DNA of 64,000 nt, taken from assembly GCA_022800755.1 (NCBI GenBank), contig JAAWQX010000001.1:1-64000 (forward strand), in the 5' to 3' direction. This DNA is from Oscillospiraceae bacterium (lineage in GTDB: Bacteria > Bacillota > Clostridia > Oscillospirales > Oscillospiraceae). The notes below the pieces were generated by a model, which did not search any database, was not told the DNA's origin, and was given only the letters and a program-made list of their open reading frames with translations. The position numbers were made by a program, and so were the translations under genes. Shown piece by piece: positions 51,180 through 59,986 of this stretch (position 1 is the first letter of the stretch; the number at the start of each line of letters is the position of its first letter).

Positions 51180-53114
51180 TTACAGATTCTTCACAGCGTC
51201 CCACGCCTCTTCAATGGCAAAAATGATCTTCCGCGGCTTTGCGCCGTCGCCGATCACCGTCACCGGAGCGATGGACTTGTACGCCTCCGCCGCGTCCGCC
51301 GTGGGCGTGAAGCCCAGCGCCAGCAGCACCGTGTCGCAGTCGATGGTCTTAACTTCCTCCCCCGCTTCCACAGTGACCTTGCAGCCGAACGCGTCGCCTT
51401 CCACCTTTTGCAGCTTGGTGTTGGGCAAAAATTCCACGCCGGATTCCCGCATGTGCTTTTTCATCAGCTCGTCGTTCATCTTGAAGCCCGGCTCCGACGG
51501 GATGGTCTTCGCCATGTCGATGCAGGTGACTTTCTTGCCCCACATATCCATGTGCAGCGCCGTCTCCACGCCGACCAAGCCTCCGCCAACCACCACTACG
51601 GTGTCGCCCACATAGCAGCAATCCCGCAGAGCGTCCGTAGCCAGATACACATTGGGGCTGTCCAGCCCCGGAATGCTGCCAGGTACGATGGGCTTGCCGC
51701 CCGCCGCCCAGATGATGTGGTCCGGCGCAAAGGCTTTCACGCTCTCCGGCGTGGCCTCGGTGTAGAACTTCACCCCGATGCCCTGGCGCTGGAGTTCTTC
51801 CTCAAAATACACGATCATGCGGTGCATATCCACCTTGAAATAAGGCTTACAGGCGTTCAGGGCGTTGCCGCCCACGCAGTTACCCTTTTCCCAGATTTCC
51901 ACGTTATGTCCCGCCTGCTTGGCGTAGATCGCCGCCATGCAGCCGCCGGGTCCGGCACCCACGATGAGCACCTTTTTCGGTGTCGTGGCCTTGGGAATGT
52001 CCTTGCGGCCGTCCTCAAAGCCGCAGCGGGGGTTCATGGCGCAGGTGGCCGGCGTACCGGCGAAGGCGCGGCCGATGCAGCCCTCGTTACAGGAAATGCA
52101 GGGACGGATCAGGTCCGGGCGGCCGTCACGCACTTTGTTGGGCAGATCCGGGTCCGCCAGCAGGCCGCGGCCGATGACCGCGATGTCGCACACGCCGTTA
52201 GAAAGCGCGGCTTCCGCCTTCTTCACGTCGCCGAAACGCCCGTGGGTCAGCACGGGGATATCCACGATGCTCTTGATGATCTTCGCGCTGCGGGACTGGG
52301 GCGTCATGGCCTGCATCCCGGCGGGGGGCATGGCGTTGTACCAGTTCTCGTGGCAGCCCGCGTCGATGTGCAGGGCGTCCACGCCGTAGGACACCAGCAG
52401 CTTGGTCAGCTCAATGCCTTCCTCGATCTTCCGGTAGCCCTCTTCGTCCATATAGTGGTCGGGGGTGTACTTCACGATGACCGGAAAGTCCTTGCCGCCC
52501 TCTTCCTTGCAGATGTCGATGAGGTTCTTCAGGAACCGCGCCCGCTTTTCCACGCTGCCGCCGTATTCGTCGGTACGGTCATTCCAGCGGGCGGTGAGGA
52601 ACTGGTCGGTGAGATACCCGCCGTAGGCGTGGATCTCGATGCAGTCTGCGCCGCAGCGCACCGCGGCTTTCACGCTCTCCCGGTAATCCGCCTCGATCTG
52701 GTGGATCTCCTCCACCGTCAGGGGGTGGCACAGGAGCTTTGGCACATGCAGCCAGGGGCTGGCGGAAGCGCTGACAGGCGTTTTGTACTTGGTGGACGGG
52801 CCGCCGATGCGCCCGTCGCCGGGCATGATCTGCGCGCCCACCTTGCAGCCGTACGCGTGGCAGCGCTCCACCACTTCACGAAAGAGGGGCTCCGTCTCCT
52901 CGCAGAAAAATATGGAGTGATCCGCGGATTCAAACGTGGCGGAGCCTTTGATATTGCAAAACAGCATGGCCGCGCCGCCCTTGGCGCGCTCCACGAAGTA
53001 TTCTACCGTGGATGCGGTCATATTGCCGATGGTCACGCCCATGGGGGCCAGCACAATGCGGTTTTTCAATTCCATCTTACCAATAGAGATGGGGTTCATC
53101 AAAACAGATGGCAT
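51180..53114 (-). CDS. Fe-S flavin enoate reductase, BaiCD/BaiH-like
   Basis: A 644-aa Old-Yellow-Enzyme-type oxidoreductase of the 2,4-dienoyl-CoA reductase/2-enoate reductase class. FMN barrel (about 1-340) with LKNRIVLAPMG and IEIHAYGGYLTDQFL; [4Fe-4S] cysteines in CX2CX3CX11C (CISCNEGC to TPATCAMN); FAD motif VLIVGAGPGG; NAD motif VVVVGGGLVG. Relatives reduce bile acids, 3-keto-steroids and other enoates. It is the last gene of the three-gene operon. Confidence 0.9.
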   Translation of the reverse strand: MPSVLMNPISIGKMELKNRIVLAPMGVTIGNMTASTVEYFVERAKGGAAMLFCNIKGSATFESADHSIFFCEETEPLFREVVERCHAYGCKVGAQIMPGDGRIGGPSTKYKTPVSASASPWLHVPKLLCHPLTVEEIHQIEADYRESVKAAVRCGADCIEIHAYGGYLTDQFLTARWNDRTDEYGGSVEKRARFLKNLIDICKEEGGKDFPVIVKYTPDHYMDEEGYRKIEEGIELTKLLVSYGVDALHIDAGCHENWYNAMPPAGMQAMTPQSRSAKIIKSIVDIPVLTHGRFGDVKKAEAALSNGVCDIAVIGRGLLADPDLPNKVRDGRPDLIRPCISCNEGCIGRAFAGTPATCAMNPRCGFEDGRKDIPKATTPKKVLIVGAGPGGCMAAIYAKQAGHNVEIWEKGNCVGGNALNACKPYFKVDMHRMIVYFEEELQRQGIGVKFYTEATPESVKAFAPDHIIWAAGGKPIVPGSIPGLDSPNVYLATDALRDCCYVGDTVVVVGGGLVGVETALHMDMWGKKVTCIDMAKTIPSEPGFKMNDELMKKHMRESGVEFLPNTKLQKVEGDAFGCKVTVEAGEEVKTIDCDTVLLALGFTPTADAAEAYKSIAPVTVIGDGAKPRKIIFAIEEAWDAVKNL

Positions 53115-53157
53115 AAAGTTACTCCTTACTTGTTAATATAGTCTGCTACCGGCTGTC

Positions 53158-53922
53158 TCAACGCTTTTGCACGTACCAGCCGCCGTCCACCGGCAGGGTC
53201 ACGCCGTTGATATACTTGGCCTCGTCAGAGCACAGGTACACAATGGCCCAGGCCGCGTCCTCGGGATGTCCGATATAGGGCATGGGAGTAGACTCGATGA
53301 AGTGCTCCTCGTACATGTCGAACACTTCTTTCTGCTTGGGGACCCAGACGTAATTGGGCGCCAGGCAGTTGAAGCGGATGGCGTACTTTTTGCTCACCTG
53401 GTTGACCATGTTCTCGGTGGCCAGCTTCACGCAGACCTTGGAGAACGGATAGCCCTGCACGGCGCTGCCGTTGTAGGCCAGGCCCGTGGAGGATGAGAAG
53501 TTCAGGAAGCTGCCGCGTATCTTGTTTTTCATCATGTACCGCAGCACAGTCTGATAGGAATACAGCATGGAATCGATGTTCACACGCATGACCTCGTGGA
53601 TCATTTCGGAGGTGATGTACGCCCAGTCGTGGGTGGGGGGCGAGAACGCCGCAGCGCCGTTGACCACAGTGGTGATGGTGCCGAAAGCCTCCACAGTCTT
53701 TTCCTGGAGCATCACCCAGGTATCCCGCTGGGACACGTCCGCCACAAAGGAGATGGCCTGGCCGCCGTTTTTCACGATCTCCCCGCAGAATTCCTCCACC
53801 ACGGGGTCGATATCCACCATGACGACCTTTGCGCCTTCCTGACAGAACAGTTTCGCCGCTTCATGACAGATTCCGCCGCCGGCGCCGGTGATGATCGCTA
53901 CTTTATCCTGTAATCTGTTCAT
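53158..53922 (-). CDS. Short-chain dehydrogenase/reductase, BaiA-like
   Basis: A 254-aa SDR. The cofactor loop is TGAGGGICH, with Cys where a Gly is usual (TGxxxGIG). The catalytic set is Ser (NFSSSTG) and YPFSK (Tyr/Lys, YxxxK). It also has VVNGAAAF in the NAG position. Bile-acid and steroid hydroxysteroid dehydrogenases are of this family. It lies 16 bases after the NTF2-like gene. Confidence 0.88.
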   Translation of the reverse strand: MNRLQDKVAIITGAGGGICHEAAKLFCQEGAKVVMVDIDPVVEEFCGEIVKNGGQAISFVADVSQRDTWVMLQEKTVEAFGTITTVVNGAAAFSPPTHDWAYITSEMIHEVMRVNIDSMLYSYQTVLRYMMKNKIRGSFLNFSSSTGLAYNGSAVQGYPFSKVCVKLATENMVNQVSKKYAIRFNCLAPNYVWVPKQKEVFDMYEEHFIESTPMPYIGHPEDAAWAIVYLCSDEAKYINGVTLPVDGGWYVQKR

Positions 53923-53938
53923 AGTCGTTCCTCCTGTT

Positions 53939-54439
53939 TTATTGCTGGCGCAGTTTGCCGTCCAGCACCCGGTAGGTCAGGCGCAGGGTCTTGATGCGCC
54001 AACGACCGTCGGCGCACTTCACCAGGTCGTCTACGTACAAACCATAGCCGGAGTAAGTATCGCCGTTGTCCTTGTAGGTGTGGTAGTCGTGCATCTTGGT
54101 CAACAGCTGGACGCTGTCCGGGCCGGTAAAGCGCACGATCTGGTTGTAGCCAAAGTGCATAGGCACCATGTCAAATCCGCAGGTACGGCGGTTCTGCTCC
54201 ACCTGTTTATTCCGATCCTTGTTTCCGGGGCGGCCGCTCCAGAAAGTCTGAAAGCCTTCTTCCACGAAGCAGTCCAGCATGATATCGAATTCCTGATTAT
54301 CAATGCACCAGAAGTAGCGGCTTTTCGCCGCCAGGATAGACGGGATCTCTGCTAACTGCTCCGGGGTATAGGGCATTCCGGCCCCCGCTATGATCTCTCT
54401 TGCCAATTCCTTGATCTGAACATCTGCTTCCAACGTCAT
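53939..54439 (-). CDS. NTF2/SnoaL-like protein, BaiE-like
   Basis: A 166-aa single-domain protein of the NTF2-like fold. Start at 54439 follows AAGGAGG. ILAAKSRYFWCIDNQEFDIM, SIGNature-like HFGYNQIVRF, LLTKMHDYHTY and DGRWRIKTLRLTYRV follow the pattern of bile-acid 7-dehydratase BaiE and of related scytalone-dehydratase/steroid isomerase proteins. Catalytic Tyr/His cannot be fixed by eye. First gene of the operon, with the SDR and enoate reductase behind it. Confidence 0.8.
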   Translation of the reverse strand: MTLEADVQIKELAREIIAGAGMPYTPEQLAEIPSILAAKSRYFWCIDNQEFDIMLDCFVEEGFQTFWSGRPGNKDRNKQVEQNRRTCGFDMVPMHFGYNQIVRFTGPDSVQLLTKMHDYHTYKDNGDTYSGYGLYVDDLVKCADGRWRIKTLRLTYRVLDGKLRQQ

Positions 54440-54498
54440 AATACAATACCTCCTTGTTTTATTTACCTTAGCTGCTTTCAGTTTACATGGTTTTTTCA

Positions 54499-54706
54499 GA
54501 CTTGTACACTGTATGTTTTTGAGTACACTTGCCCCAACTTGCATCAACTTGCCTAAATGCCGCATGTTCTGTTTCAGTCTGATAATCCACGTATTTCCGC
54601 AGGTTTTACGCTTAGTCTTGTAATTCAACGGAAAACAGCGTATAGTAGAAGCAGAGAAATTGCCTTGATTTCCCGAATTTTGTATCACGCTATGCAAACT
54701 TGCCTC
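54499..54706. promoter_or_regulatory. ACTTGC repeat array between the divergent operon and regulator
   Basis: ACTTGC occurs at 54527-54532, 54537-54542 and 54547-54552, exactly 10 bp apart, with a further ACTTGCCT at 54699-54706 and ACTTGT at 54499-54504. Also GTACACT is present twice (54504 and 54524). Face-of-helix spacing suggests a regulator binding site upstream of the leftward operon. Confidence 0.65.
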
Positions 54707-54730
54707 AGCGGCATTTCAGGAGGACGTCCT

Positions 54731-56158
54731 ATGACTTTCGGAAGCACCCTGCGGGAACTGACCAATCTTTGCGGCGTAAAGCGGTGCAATCTCGCCGCCG
54801 CGCTGGGCTACGACCCCTCGTACGTCAGCCGTTGGATCAACGACGTAAAGCTCCCTGCCAACACGGAGCATAATCCCCTGCTGCGGAATATCGCCGCATA
54901 TCTCACAGCCAATGCCACCCTGGAAGCCAGGGAAAAAATCGCCTGCCGGTTCTCCCTGGACTTGCCCAGCCCGGACGACGGACAGTTTTCCCAATCCCTG
55001 GAAGACCTGTTGGCGGAGGCTTACCGCAACACTCAGGCCGCCAGTCCGCAAACGCCCCAAAAGACCGGACGGGAAAACGCCGTCCTCTTCCGAGCCAAGG
55101 ACGCAGGCGCCATCCCGGAATCCATTTTCGACGTTCTGCGCTCCGGCGCGGCTCTGGAACCTCGGGTGGATATGCTGTGCACCATGCCCATCCATACCCA
55201 ATTCAAAAACAATGAGCCATTTTTCCGCCGCATCCGAGCCATGCTCCCGGCAGATACGGATATCCATATCACCCAGTTTGTGGATATGAACGACCTCGCC
55301 GGGTCAGTGGACGCGTCCTGCCGGTCCTTCTGCTACCTCATGGGCGCGCCCCACGGTATTCAGTACGATTTTTACGAGCTCACCCCCCACCGCAAAAATT
55401 ACGGCATGACCTATCTCATCCGGGACGGTGTGCTGCTCCAGTACCTGCGCTCGCCTTTTTCCAAGGATCTGCTGCTGTTGGAGACCACTGACGCGGAACT
55501 CATTGCCCGGTATTGCTCCGAGGCGAACAACTACATCATGAACCGCCCCGCCATCAACGCCCGGCCGGAACTGGAAAAGCTGCTGAAAAACCAGTATTTT
55601 CTGGAATACTTCATGCAGCCCCGGTGCCGCTGCCTGCTCAAGCGGATGCAGCCATTGTTTTTCCCGGAGGAACTGCAGCGCCGGTTCCTCGCCCGGGAGC
55701 AGACCCGCGGCCGGCAGATGGGCCTGTTTCTGGACGGCTCCCGGTTTTTTGAAAGCATGATTTTGTTCAAGTCCGCCTTCGTGGACTATATCTACACCGG
55801 CCGCCTGATGGCTTTCGGCCATACCTTCGTCATCCCCCGGAAAGACCGGCTGGCGCATCTGCGGTATATGCTGGACACCCTCTCCCAGGCCCCGGAACAG
55901 CCGCTGTACATCCTGTCCACGGAAAACCAGCTTTGCAGCTTCGAGGATCAGCCCACTTCCCTGTTCCTCAGCCGCAGCGCCGCTTTCGCCCTGAAGCACG
56001 ACGATGGACGGGACCAGGTAACGTATACCCTCACCTCCACGCCCATGATCGACCATCTGAACACCTGGCTGGACCATATCGAGGCGCTCCCTCCCGACCA
56101 ATGTCTCAGCGGCGCGGAAGCCATCGAGTACATCTCCCGCTGCATCCAGCTATTGTAA
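54731..56158 (+). CDS. HTH regulator with large C-terminal domain
   Basis: A 475-aa protein. ATG at 54731 follows CAGGAGGACG; upstream frame is non-coding. Residues about 10-40 form an HTH (NLAAALGYDPSYVSRWIND). The remaining ~400 residues are a large domain with no family I recognise, possibly ligand-sensing. It diverges from the bai-like operon and is probably its activator or repressor. Confidence 0.75.
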   Translation: MTFGSTLRELTNLCGVKRCNLAAALGYDPSYVSRWINDVKLPANTEHNPLLRNIAAYLTANATLEAREKIACRFSLDLPSPDDGQFSQSLEDLLAEAYRNTQAASPQTPQKTGRENAVLFRAKDAGAIPESIFDVLRSGAALEPRVDMLCTMPIHTQFKNNEPFFRRIRAMLPADTDIHITQFVDMNDLAGSVDASCRSFCYLMGAPHGIQYDFYELTPHRKNYGMTYLIRDGVLLQYLRSPFSKDLLLLETTDAELIARYCSEANNYIMNRPAINARPELEKLLKNQYFLEYFMQPRCRCLLKRMQPLFFPEELQRRFLAREQTRGRQMGLFLDGSRFFESMILFKSAFVDYIYTGRLMAFGHTFVIPRKDRLAHLRYMLDTLSQAPEQPLYILSTENQLCSFEDQPTSLFLSRSAAFALKHDDGRDQVTYTLTSTPMIDHLNTWLDHIEALPPDQCLSGAEAIEYISRCIQLL

Positions 56159-56170
56159 AGCTTCGCAGAA

Positions 56171-56230
56171 TTCGCGCCTACCGGCGCGAAAAATTGAAAT
56201 CCATTTTTGCCCAGCTTCGCCGGGCAAAAA
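56171..56230 (+). terminator. Tandem hairpins after the regulator gene
   Basis: TTCGCGCC-TACC-GGCGCGAA (56171-56190) then a second stem TTTTTGCCCaGC/GCcGGGCAAAAA around 56203-56228. Either could terminate the regulator transcript. Confidence 0.55.
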
Positions 56231-56288
56231 ATACTTCTCAGGCAAAGAGTGTTCCCGGAAGGGCGCGCGAACGAAGTGCAAATTTAAA

Positions 56289-56324
56289 ATAAAAACTCCC
56301 GGCAAAGCCGGGAGCTTTTATTTT
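56289..56324. terminator. Terminator after rnfB
   Basis: CTCCCGGC-AAA-GCCGGGAG with A run before and T run after, usable on both strands; follows rnfB on the minus strand. Confidence 0.88.
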
Positions 56325-56326
56325 AC

Positions 56327-57121
56327 TTATTCTTGCGGCTTGATGATGTGCCGGGGGCACACGCTCTCGCAGTGGCCGCAGCGGATGCACTTGTCCGGGT
56401 CGATGTGAGCCAGGAAATCTTTGATCTGGATCGCGTCGGCCGGGCACTCCTTGGCGCACTTCATGCAGCCAATGCAGCCTACCTTGCAGGCCTTCATCAC
56501 AGCGGGGCCCTTCTCATTGGAACGGCAGGCCACCAGTTCATTCATGCTGTAAGGCACTTTGACCGGGATGGCCTTGGGGCAAGCCTCGGCGCAGGCCATG
56601 CAGCCTACGCATTTTTCACGGTCCACCTTGGCAACGCCGTCCACGATGTGCATAGCGTCAAACTTGCACGCCTGCACGCAGTCGCCGTAGCCGATACAGG
56701 CATAGGAGCACACCTTGGTACCCTTTCCGCCATAGCCCATAGCGGCTTGGCAAGTTTTGGGGCCGGTGTAATCGAACTTCAGTTCCGCCGCCTCCGCACT
56801 GCCGGAGCAGGGGATGAACGCGATCATCTTTTCGCTGCCGCCACTGGAAACGCCCATGATCTCCGCGACCTTGGCCGCGCACTCCGCGCCGCCGGCCACG
56901 CACTTATCCGTAGGCGCCTCGCCCCTGACCACCGCCGCGGCGTAGCCGGAGCAGCCGGGGTAGCCGCAGCCGCCGCAGTTGGCGCCGGCCAGGCACTCCA
57001 TAATGGCTTCCTCACGGGGATCGGTCTCCACATGAAAGACCTTGGAAGCAAAGCCCAGCAGGGCCGCGAACGCCGCGCCCATGATGCCCAGAACCAGAAC
57101 CGCGTATAAAATATTCATCAT
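56327..57121 (-). CDS. rnfB: Rnf complex ferredoxin subunit RnfB
   Basis: A 264-aa subunit of the Na+/H+-translocating ferredoxin:NAD oxidoreductase. N-terminal transmembrane helix, then the Fe-S domain with CLAGANCGGCGYPGCSG, and [4Fe-4S] motifs CVGCMACAEACP, CIGCMKCAKECP and CIRCGHCESVCP. It passes electrons from ferredoxin into the complex. Last gene of the rnfCDGEAB operon. Confidence 0.95.
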   Translation of the reverse strand: MMNILYAVLVLGIMGAAFAALLGFASKVFHVETDPREEAIMECLAGANCGGCGYPGCSGYAAAVVRGEAPTDKCVAGGAECAAKVAEIMGVSSGGSEKMIAFIPCSGSAEAAELKFDYTGPKTCQAAMGYGGKGTKVCSYACIGYGDCVQACKFDAMHIVDGVAKVDREKCVGCMACAEACPKAIPVKVPYSMNELVACRSNEKGPAVMKACKVGCIGCMKCAKECPADAIQIKDFLAHIDPDKCIRCGHCESVCPRHIIKPQE

Positions 57122-57136
57122 AATTCCAGTTCCTCC

Positions 57137-57718
57137 TTACCAGATCTTCATACCGCTGAAGCCCATGAATGCCAGAGCCAGCAGGCCCGCGGACACCAGC
57201 GCAATGGGGAAGCCCTCAAAACTCTTGGGGTACTCGGCAAACTGCAACCGCTCACGCACGGAAGCAAACAGCACGATGGCCAGCATAAAGCCCAAGCCGC
57301 CGGTGATGCCGTAGACCACGGACTCGATGAAGTTGTAGTTATTCTGCACGTTCAGCAGCACCACGCCCAGCACCGCGCAGTTGGTGGTGATCAGGGGCAG
57401 GTAGATGCCCAGGGCGGAGTACAAAGACGGGATGGACTTTTTCAGGAACATCTCCACCAGCTGCACCAGAGAGGCGATGATGAGGATGAACGCCAAGGTC
57501 TGCATATACTCCAGACCGAACTTGATGAGGATCAGGTTGACCACATAGCCCAGCGCGGAGCTCAGGCCCATGACGAACGTGACCGCCAGGCCCATGCCGA
57601 TGGCGGAATCCACCTTCTGGGACACGCCCAGGAACGGGCAGCAGCCCAAAAACTGGGAGAAGATGAAGTTGTTGATGAGGATCGCGCCGAGAGAAATGGA
57701 TAACAGAGAAGTCAACAT
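57137..57718 (-). CDS. rnfA: Rnf complex membrane subunit RnfA
   Basis: A 193-aa membrane subunit with six helices. NFIFSQFLGCCPFLGVSQ (iron-binding cysteine in QFLGCCPF) and NCAVLGVVLL are typical of RnfA/NqrE. It forms a pseudosymmetric pair with RnfE; overlaps rnfE by one base. Confidence 0.95.
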   Translation of the reverse strand: MLTSLLSISLGAILINNFIFSQFLGCCPFLGVSQKVDSAIGMGLAVTFVMGLSSALGYVVNLILIKFGLEYMQTLAFILIIASLVQLVEMFLKKSIPSLYSALGIYLPLITTNCAVLGVVLLNVQNNYNFIESVVYGITGGLGFMLAIVLFASVRERLQFAEYPKSFEGFPIALVSAGLLALAFMGFSGMKIW

Positions 57719-58401
57719 TATTCAGCAGCCTCCTTTTCTTTCAGCTCTTTCTTTTCCGCGCTGCGGCGCAGCACGTACTGCATCAGGGCGATCAGGCAGC
57801 CCAAAGTCAGGAAGCCGCCCAGGGGCAAAATCATGAACAGGCAGCCGTAGGTCTCGCCGTTGAAGATCTGGAAGCCCGCGCCGGAGCCATCCATGGTCAA
57901 AAAGCTGTTCGCGCCGTTGAGCAGGCCGCCGCCAAATGAGCCGCTGCCCAGGAACTCACGGACGATGCACATGGCGCTGAGCACCAGGGTATAGCCCAGG
58001 CCCTGGGCGATGCCGTCCACCGCGGAGGCGGCAACGGAGCTTTTCGCCGCGAAGGCTTCTGCCCGGCCGATGATGATGCAGTTGACCACGATCAGCGGGA
58101 TAAACACGCCCAGCGCGTCCGACAAGGCGGGCACGAAGGCTTTCAGCAGCAGATCCACGATGGTCACGAAGCCGGCGATCAAAACCACGAAGATGGCCAG
58201 ACGAATCTCGCCCGGGATGAATTTCCGGCACGCGGACACCGCGATGTTGCAGCAGGTCAGGATGATGATAACGGACAGGCCCATGCCCACGCCGTTGAAC
58301 AGGGACGTGGTGATGGCCATGGTGGAGCACATGCCCAGAAGCTGAACCAACACGGGGTTGTTGGTGATCAGGCCTTCTTTGAATTGCTGTTTGATATTCA
58401 T
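57718..58401 (-). CDS. rnfE: Rnf complex membrane subunit RnfE
   Basis: A 227-aa subunit with six helices; NNPVLVQLLGMCSTMAIT start and LIVVNCIIIGRAEAFAAKS match RnfE/NqrD. Paralogue of RnfA. The charged lysine/glutamate tail is longer than in many homologues. Confidence 0.94.
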   Translation of the reverse strand: MNIKQQFKEGLITNNPVLVQLLGMCSTMAITTSLFNGVGMGLSVIIILTCCNIAVSACRKFIPGEIRLAIFVVLIAGFVTIVDLLLKAFVPALSDALGVFIPLIVVNCIIIGRAEAFAAKSSVAASAVDGIAQGLGYTLVLSAMCIVREFLGSGSFGGGLLNGANSFLTMDGSGAGFQIFNGETYGCLFMILPLGGFLTLGCLIALMQYVLRRSAEKKELKEKEAAE

Positions 58402-58415
58402 ATAGCCTTACCTCC

Positions 58416-58949
58416 TTAACCCAAGCTGGCCACAGCGTCCAGCGCGATGTTCACCGCGTCGGTCACGGCCTGAGATGTAATGGTCGCGCCGGTGAGCGCA
58501 TTGATGGTGCCGCCGGCCTTGGTCAAAGCCGCGGCGCCGGAAATGCCGATGTACTGGTCACGGAACGAATCCTCGGTGGCTTTCGCGCCCAGGCCCGGGG
58601 TCTCGCCGTGCTTGATGATGGACACGCCGGAAACGACGCCGCCGTTATCGACGCCCACCGCCAGCGTGATGTTGCTCTGGGCACCGCCGATGGTCAGCTG
58701 CACCACGTGGCCGGCGTCGGCCTCGTACACGCCCTCAATGGCGGCGTTGCCGGAGTATTCCACCTCGGTATACCCGCCGTCCGTGGGGAGCACGGCGTTG
58801 AACGCCGCGTTGGTTTTTTCCGTCTGGATATCCTCGATGCGCTGGAACGTGACCATGTTCACGCCGCCCAGCACCGCGGACACGATGATACAGATCACAG
58901 CCAGAACGGCCACCAGCTTCACGATGCTGGGAGAAGCTTTTTCGTTCAT
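58416..58949 (-). CDS. rnfG: Rnf complex flavin subunit RnfG
   Basis: A 177-aa membrane-anchored subunit. One N-terminal helix, then a periplasm-side FMN-binding domain; the covalent FMN site is the TGATITS segment near the C terminus (Thr). Overlaps rnfD by four bases. Confidence 0.93.
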   Translation of the reverse strand: MNEKASPSIVKLVAVLAVICIIVSAVLGGVNMVTFQRIEDIQTEKTNAAFNAVLPTDGGYTEVEYSGNAAIEGVYEADAGHVVQLTIGGAQSNITLAVGVDNGGVVSGVSIIKHGETPGLGAKATEDSFRDQYIGISGAAALTKAGGTINALTGATITSQAVTDAVNIALDAVASLG

Positions 58950-59986
58950 GCCTGGGCCTCCTTTGCTGCTTTCTTTTCCGCCTTAGCAGCCTGCTTGGCG
59001 GCCTTCAGTTCCTCGGCGGACACGCCGAACTGACGCTGCGGAGTGGCCTTATCGATGGCCCACACCAGCAGGTTCATGATCAGGATGGCGTAGGAAACGC
59101 CCTCGGGATAGCCGCCGAAATAGCGAATCAGCACCGTCAAAGCGCCGCAGCCCACACCGTAGATGAGCTGGCCCTTGGGGGTCACGGGGCTGGTGCAGTA
59201 GTCGGTGGCCATGAAGATAGCGCCCAGCATCAAGCCGCCGGAGCACAGGTTGAACAGCATCCACTCCACATTGCCGTAGCCTTCCCGGCCGAAAATCAGT
59301 GTCAGCACAGCGACGGTGCCCACGAAGGTCACGGGGATCTGCCAGCCGATGACCTTGCGGATCAGCAGGTACGCAAAGCCGATGAGCAGCGCGGCGGTGG
59401 AGATCTCACCGATGCAGCCGGGGATCTTACCGATGAACATGTCGACCAGGTTGAAGTAAGCGGGCATCTCCGCGGCAGTGCCGCCGTACAGGGCGCCCAG
59501 GGGGGTTGCCATGGTCGTGCCGTCCACCGCGGTCTTCAGCGCAGAAGGCACGGGCCAGGTGGTCATGAACAGCGCGTAGCCCGCCAGCATGAACGCGCGG
59601 CCGGCCAGGGCGGGGTTCAGGAAGTTCTTGCCGATGCCGCCGTACAGCTGCTTGACCAGCACGATGGACAGGAAAGACGCAATCACGATCATCCAGATCG
59701 GCACGCCCGCGGGCATGCAGAACACCAGCAGCACACCGGTGACGCAGGCGGACAGGTCGTGGATGGTGCTGCTTTTCTTCATGAGTTTGCGGTAGGCAAA
59801 CTCAAAGAACACGCAAGACACCACGGATACGATCACCCGTACGATGGCAGCCGCGCCGAACTGCCACGCCGCCACACAGAACGCGGGCAGCAGAGCGATC
59901 AGCACATCCAGCATGATACGCTGGGTATCGGTCTTGGCACGGACGAAGGGAGCGCCGGAGACTTTATAGAGCATTTTTTCTTCCAT
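58946..59986 (-). CDS. rnfD: Rnf complex membrane subunit RnfD
   Basis: A 346-aa membrane subunit, about nine helices, homologous to NqrB. The covalent FMN threonine lies in VDGTTMATPLGAL. GTGGIGKNFLNPALAGRAF-like NFLNPALAGRAF is typical. The C terminus is a Lys/Ala-rich tail (KAAKQAAKAEKKAAKEAQA, trimmed). Confidence 0.94.
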   Translation of the reverse strand: MEEKMLYKVSGAPFVRAKTDTQRIMLDVLIALLPAFCVAAWQFGAAAIVRVIVSVVSCVFFEFAYRKLMKKSSTIHDLSACVTGVLLVFCMPAGVPIWMIVIASFLSIVLVKQLYGGIGKNFLNPALAGRAFMLAGYALFMTTWPVPSALKTAVDGTTMATPLGALYGGTAAEMPAYFNLVDMFIGKIPGCIGEISTAALLIGFAYLLIRKVIGWQIPVTFVGTVAVLTLIFGREGYGNVEWMLFNLCSGGLMLGAIFMATDYCTSPVTPKGQLIYGVGCGALTVLIRYFGGYPEGVSYAILIMNLLVWAIDKATPQRQFGVSAEELKAAKQAAKAEKKAAKEAQA

